In this document: positions 62,651 through 64,000 of the stretch, piece after piece
Layout of the letters: each line of letters starts with the position of its first letter
Numbering within the stretch: position 1 is the first letter of the stretch
Origin: JAQWRV01 sp045564915
GTDB lineage: Bacteria > Pseudomonadota > Alphaproteobacteria > Rhodospirillales > Rhodospirillaceae
Assembly (NCBI GenBank): GCA_045564915.1
Contig: JBJLGL010000013.1
Location: 284,025 to 348,024, forward strand
Direction of reading: 5' to 3'
DNA: 64,000 bases
Notes under the pieces: generated by a model
Told to the model about the DNA's origin: nothing
Database searches by the model: none
What the model saw: the letters and a program-made list of their open reading frames with translations, nothing else
Made by a program: the position numbers and the translations under genes

Positions 62651-64000
62651 TCAGAAGGTTGTACGCACTCGAAAGCCATAAATATACCCGCGTTTCTGTT
62701 CACGAAATTGTATCTCTTTAATCGTACCAGCCGCCTGAGAGGGATCAAAAATTCTACGCGTCCGTAGAGCCTTCACTTCTAGCAGATTAGCCCAGAAAAA
62801 GCGCATGACGGTACCATCATTGATACCCTTTTCAAGAAATATACGCGCATCCAATGTGGTTGCCTTCGAATCAAATTCATTAAAGTCGCTTTCCAGCGTC
62901 GGCCCTTCCTTGCTCAGGTCGAATCCATATGAAAGACCCTGAGTTTTCACATCATGGCGAGCTTCTAATTTGTATTCATATTCAGGTTGATTTCCAAACC
63001 GGCGCTTGACACCAGTAAAGGGATCGGCAACTTCAGATTTTTGCATCAAAATCGAACCACTAAGAACGGCATCAACCGAAGTAAAACGACCAAAGCGAAT
63101 ACTGGACTCCACTTCAAAGCCATAGTGATTACCACTGCCAAGGTTTCCTGGTTGCGAACTGGTCAAACTAAATGGCACAAGGTCCTTAACGTCATTTACT
63201 CGCCGGAAAAAAATACGCCCATTAACTAACCCTGCCCCACCAATTAAACGACGCTCTATACCCACCTCGAAATCCCACGACTTTTCAGGCACTAGATCGG
63301 GGTTGCCGGCTAGCACTTCATTGTCTTCACGATTCACTGTCGCAACAAAGTCATCGAAGTCTAATTGACCCACGTCACGTCTGAATGAAAACCACATTTG
63401 TGTGCTATCATCTGAATTATACCAAATGTCCAAGCTAGGCTTAAGAAATTTAAGTGAACGGTTAGAACTTACATCACTACCAACTTGATCTAACCACGAA
63501 GACTCAGCGGCTAATCCACTCTCGATTTCCATACCACCTAAAGGTTTCCAACTATGCGTTGAGAAAATTTCGACGCGGTCTTCCGTAATTCTTTGATCAC
63601 TATTCAGCACCGGTGTATCTATGCGTACACCGCCTAGTAGAGAGAAAAAGTCTAAATTCTTATCTAGTATATTGGTTGCACCTTCGGCTCCAATCTCTAA
63701 ATCATGGCTACGCGAAATATTCCAGTCAAAGGTCCCCCGAATAATTTTCTCAGTAGTTTCTTGAATTTTTGTATCGCCACCAACCTGGCTGAGATCATTA
63801 CTAGTTTTCCTAAAAAAACCGTTATCCCGATCGACAGATCCGTTAGAGTATACAAAAAGACCGGTGAATTTGACTGATGCACCAAATGATTGTGCATAAT
63901 CACCACCAATTTCCCAAGTTGTATCCTCCCCTTTAATTCTATCGATGACAGTACCAGTATTAACTAACGGAGCATCTCCAGGATCTAAGAAGCTAATCGT
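62651..64000 (-). CDS. TonB-dependent receptor, N-terminal part outside window
   Basis: The minus-strand frame is open from the stop at 62651 to the window edge, giving about 449 residues of a barrel C-terminal portion. I translated the last 390 bases by hand: they continue in frame with barrel-like strands (NISRSHDLEIGAEGATN, DLSQVGGDTK, FGASVKFTGLFVYSNG). So the GTG at 63610 is only an internal codon and the gene is not broken. AGNPDLVPEKSWDFEVGIERRL is the common barrel block, and the protein ends in the aromatic-rich strand GYIYGFRVRTTF. The plug and TonB box lie beyond the window. The ligand is unknown. Confidence 0.88.
   Translation of the reverse strand, partial: TISFLDPGDAPLVNTGTVIDRIKGEDTTWEIGGDYAQSFGASVKFTGLFVYSNGSVDRDNGFFRKTSNDLSQVGGDTKIQETTEKIIRGTFDWNISRSHDLEIGAEGATNILDKNLDFFSLLGGVRIDTPVLNSDQRITEDRVEIFSTHSWKPLGGMEIESGLAAESSWLDQVGSDVSSNRSLKFLKPSLDIWYNSDDSTQMWFSFRRDVGQLDFDDFVATVNREDNEVLAGNPDLVPEKSWDFEVGIERRLIGGAGLVNGRIFFRRVNDVKDLVPFSLTSSQPGNLGSGNHYGFEVESSIRFGRFTSVDAVLSGSILMQKSEVADPFTGVKRRFGNQPEYEYKLEARHDVKTQGLSYGFDLSKEGPTLESDFNEFDSKATTLDARIFLEKGINDGTVMRFFWANLLEVKALRTRRIFDPSQAAGTIKEIQFREQKRGYIYGFRVRTTF

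Noticed and set aside
63608..63909. Frameshift or break of the right-edge TonB receptor at about 63610
   Set aside because: Hand translation shows the same frame stays open to base 64000; only an internal GTG lies at 63610, and the other minus-strand reading at 63697-63909 is out of frame.

Overview
The window looks like chromosomal DNA of a heterotrophic, probably marine or otherwise aquatic alphaproteobacterium of moderate to low G+C. The best lineage clue is a perfect GTTC-N7-GTTC direct repeat, the alphaproteobacterial LexA box, 45 bases upstream of an imuA-imuB-dnaE2 mutagenesis cassette. Four TonB-dependent receptors and several Sec or Tat signal peptides show a Gram-negative envelope. 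No rRNA, tRNA, CRISPR array, integrase or insertion sequence was seen. Genes run off both ends: an MFS transporter on the left and a TonB receptor on the right.

Region 1 (1-12.6 kb) is mixed metabolism and transport. It holds an MFS exporter, a medium-chain reductase, a secreted DUF1838 protein, a TonB receptor followed by a nitrilase-fold protein lacking the usual catalytic Cys, and an AI-2E/PerM-type membrane protein. Next come a large SAM methyltransferase and a Lys/Ala histone-H1-like protein built from 45-bp repeats with a clear terminator. A three-gene operon follows: acetoacetate-decarboxylase-like, alpha/beta-hydrolase-like and bicupin.

Region 2 (12.6-32.6 kb) is a surface-glycan island centred on pseudaminic acid. 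pseB-pseC are divergent from pseF-pseI, followed by a NUDIX-like gene overlapping pseI, an FG-GAP/UnbV protein, a nucleotide-sugar dehydratase, a large glycosyltransferase, a WbqC protein, asparagine synthase, two radical SAM/SPASM proteins, a sugar aminotransferase, a GNAT acetyltransferase (a candidate PseH) and a methyltransferase-like protein. A Tat-type M24 peptidase sits inside it. No PseG (the UDP-sugar hydrolase of the pathway) is visible, and the NUDIX-like protein occupies a suggestive place.

Region 3 (32.7-47 kb) is catabolic. It has two CaiB/BaiF CoA-transferases and an acyl-CoA dehydrogenase divergent from a GntR/UTRA regulator with a palindromic candidate operator, msrA, two TonB receptors flanking an amidohydrolase, and a three-gene set of racemase-like protein, NmrA-type oxidoreductase and isochorismatase-type hydrolase.

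Region 4 (47-53 kb) is the SOS mutagenesis cassette. Region 5 (53.2-64 kb) holds another CoA-transferase, an orphan oligopeptide-type binding protein, a Tat-signal methyltransferase, a DUF485/ActP-type symporter pair, a secreted tannase-family esterase, a second large methyltransferase, a DUF2892 protein and the right-edge TonB receptor.

Two themes stand out. First, at least four enzyme-family proteins lack the textbook catalytic residues (nitrilase, alpha/beta hydrolase, Asp/Glu racemase, M24 peptidase). Second, three methyltransferases share a long N-terminal region with an H-x(1-2)-PG-x-Y signature that I do not recognise as a named family.
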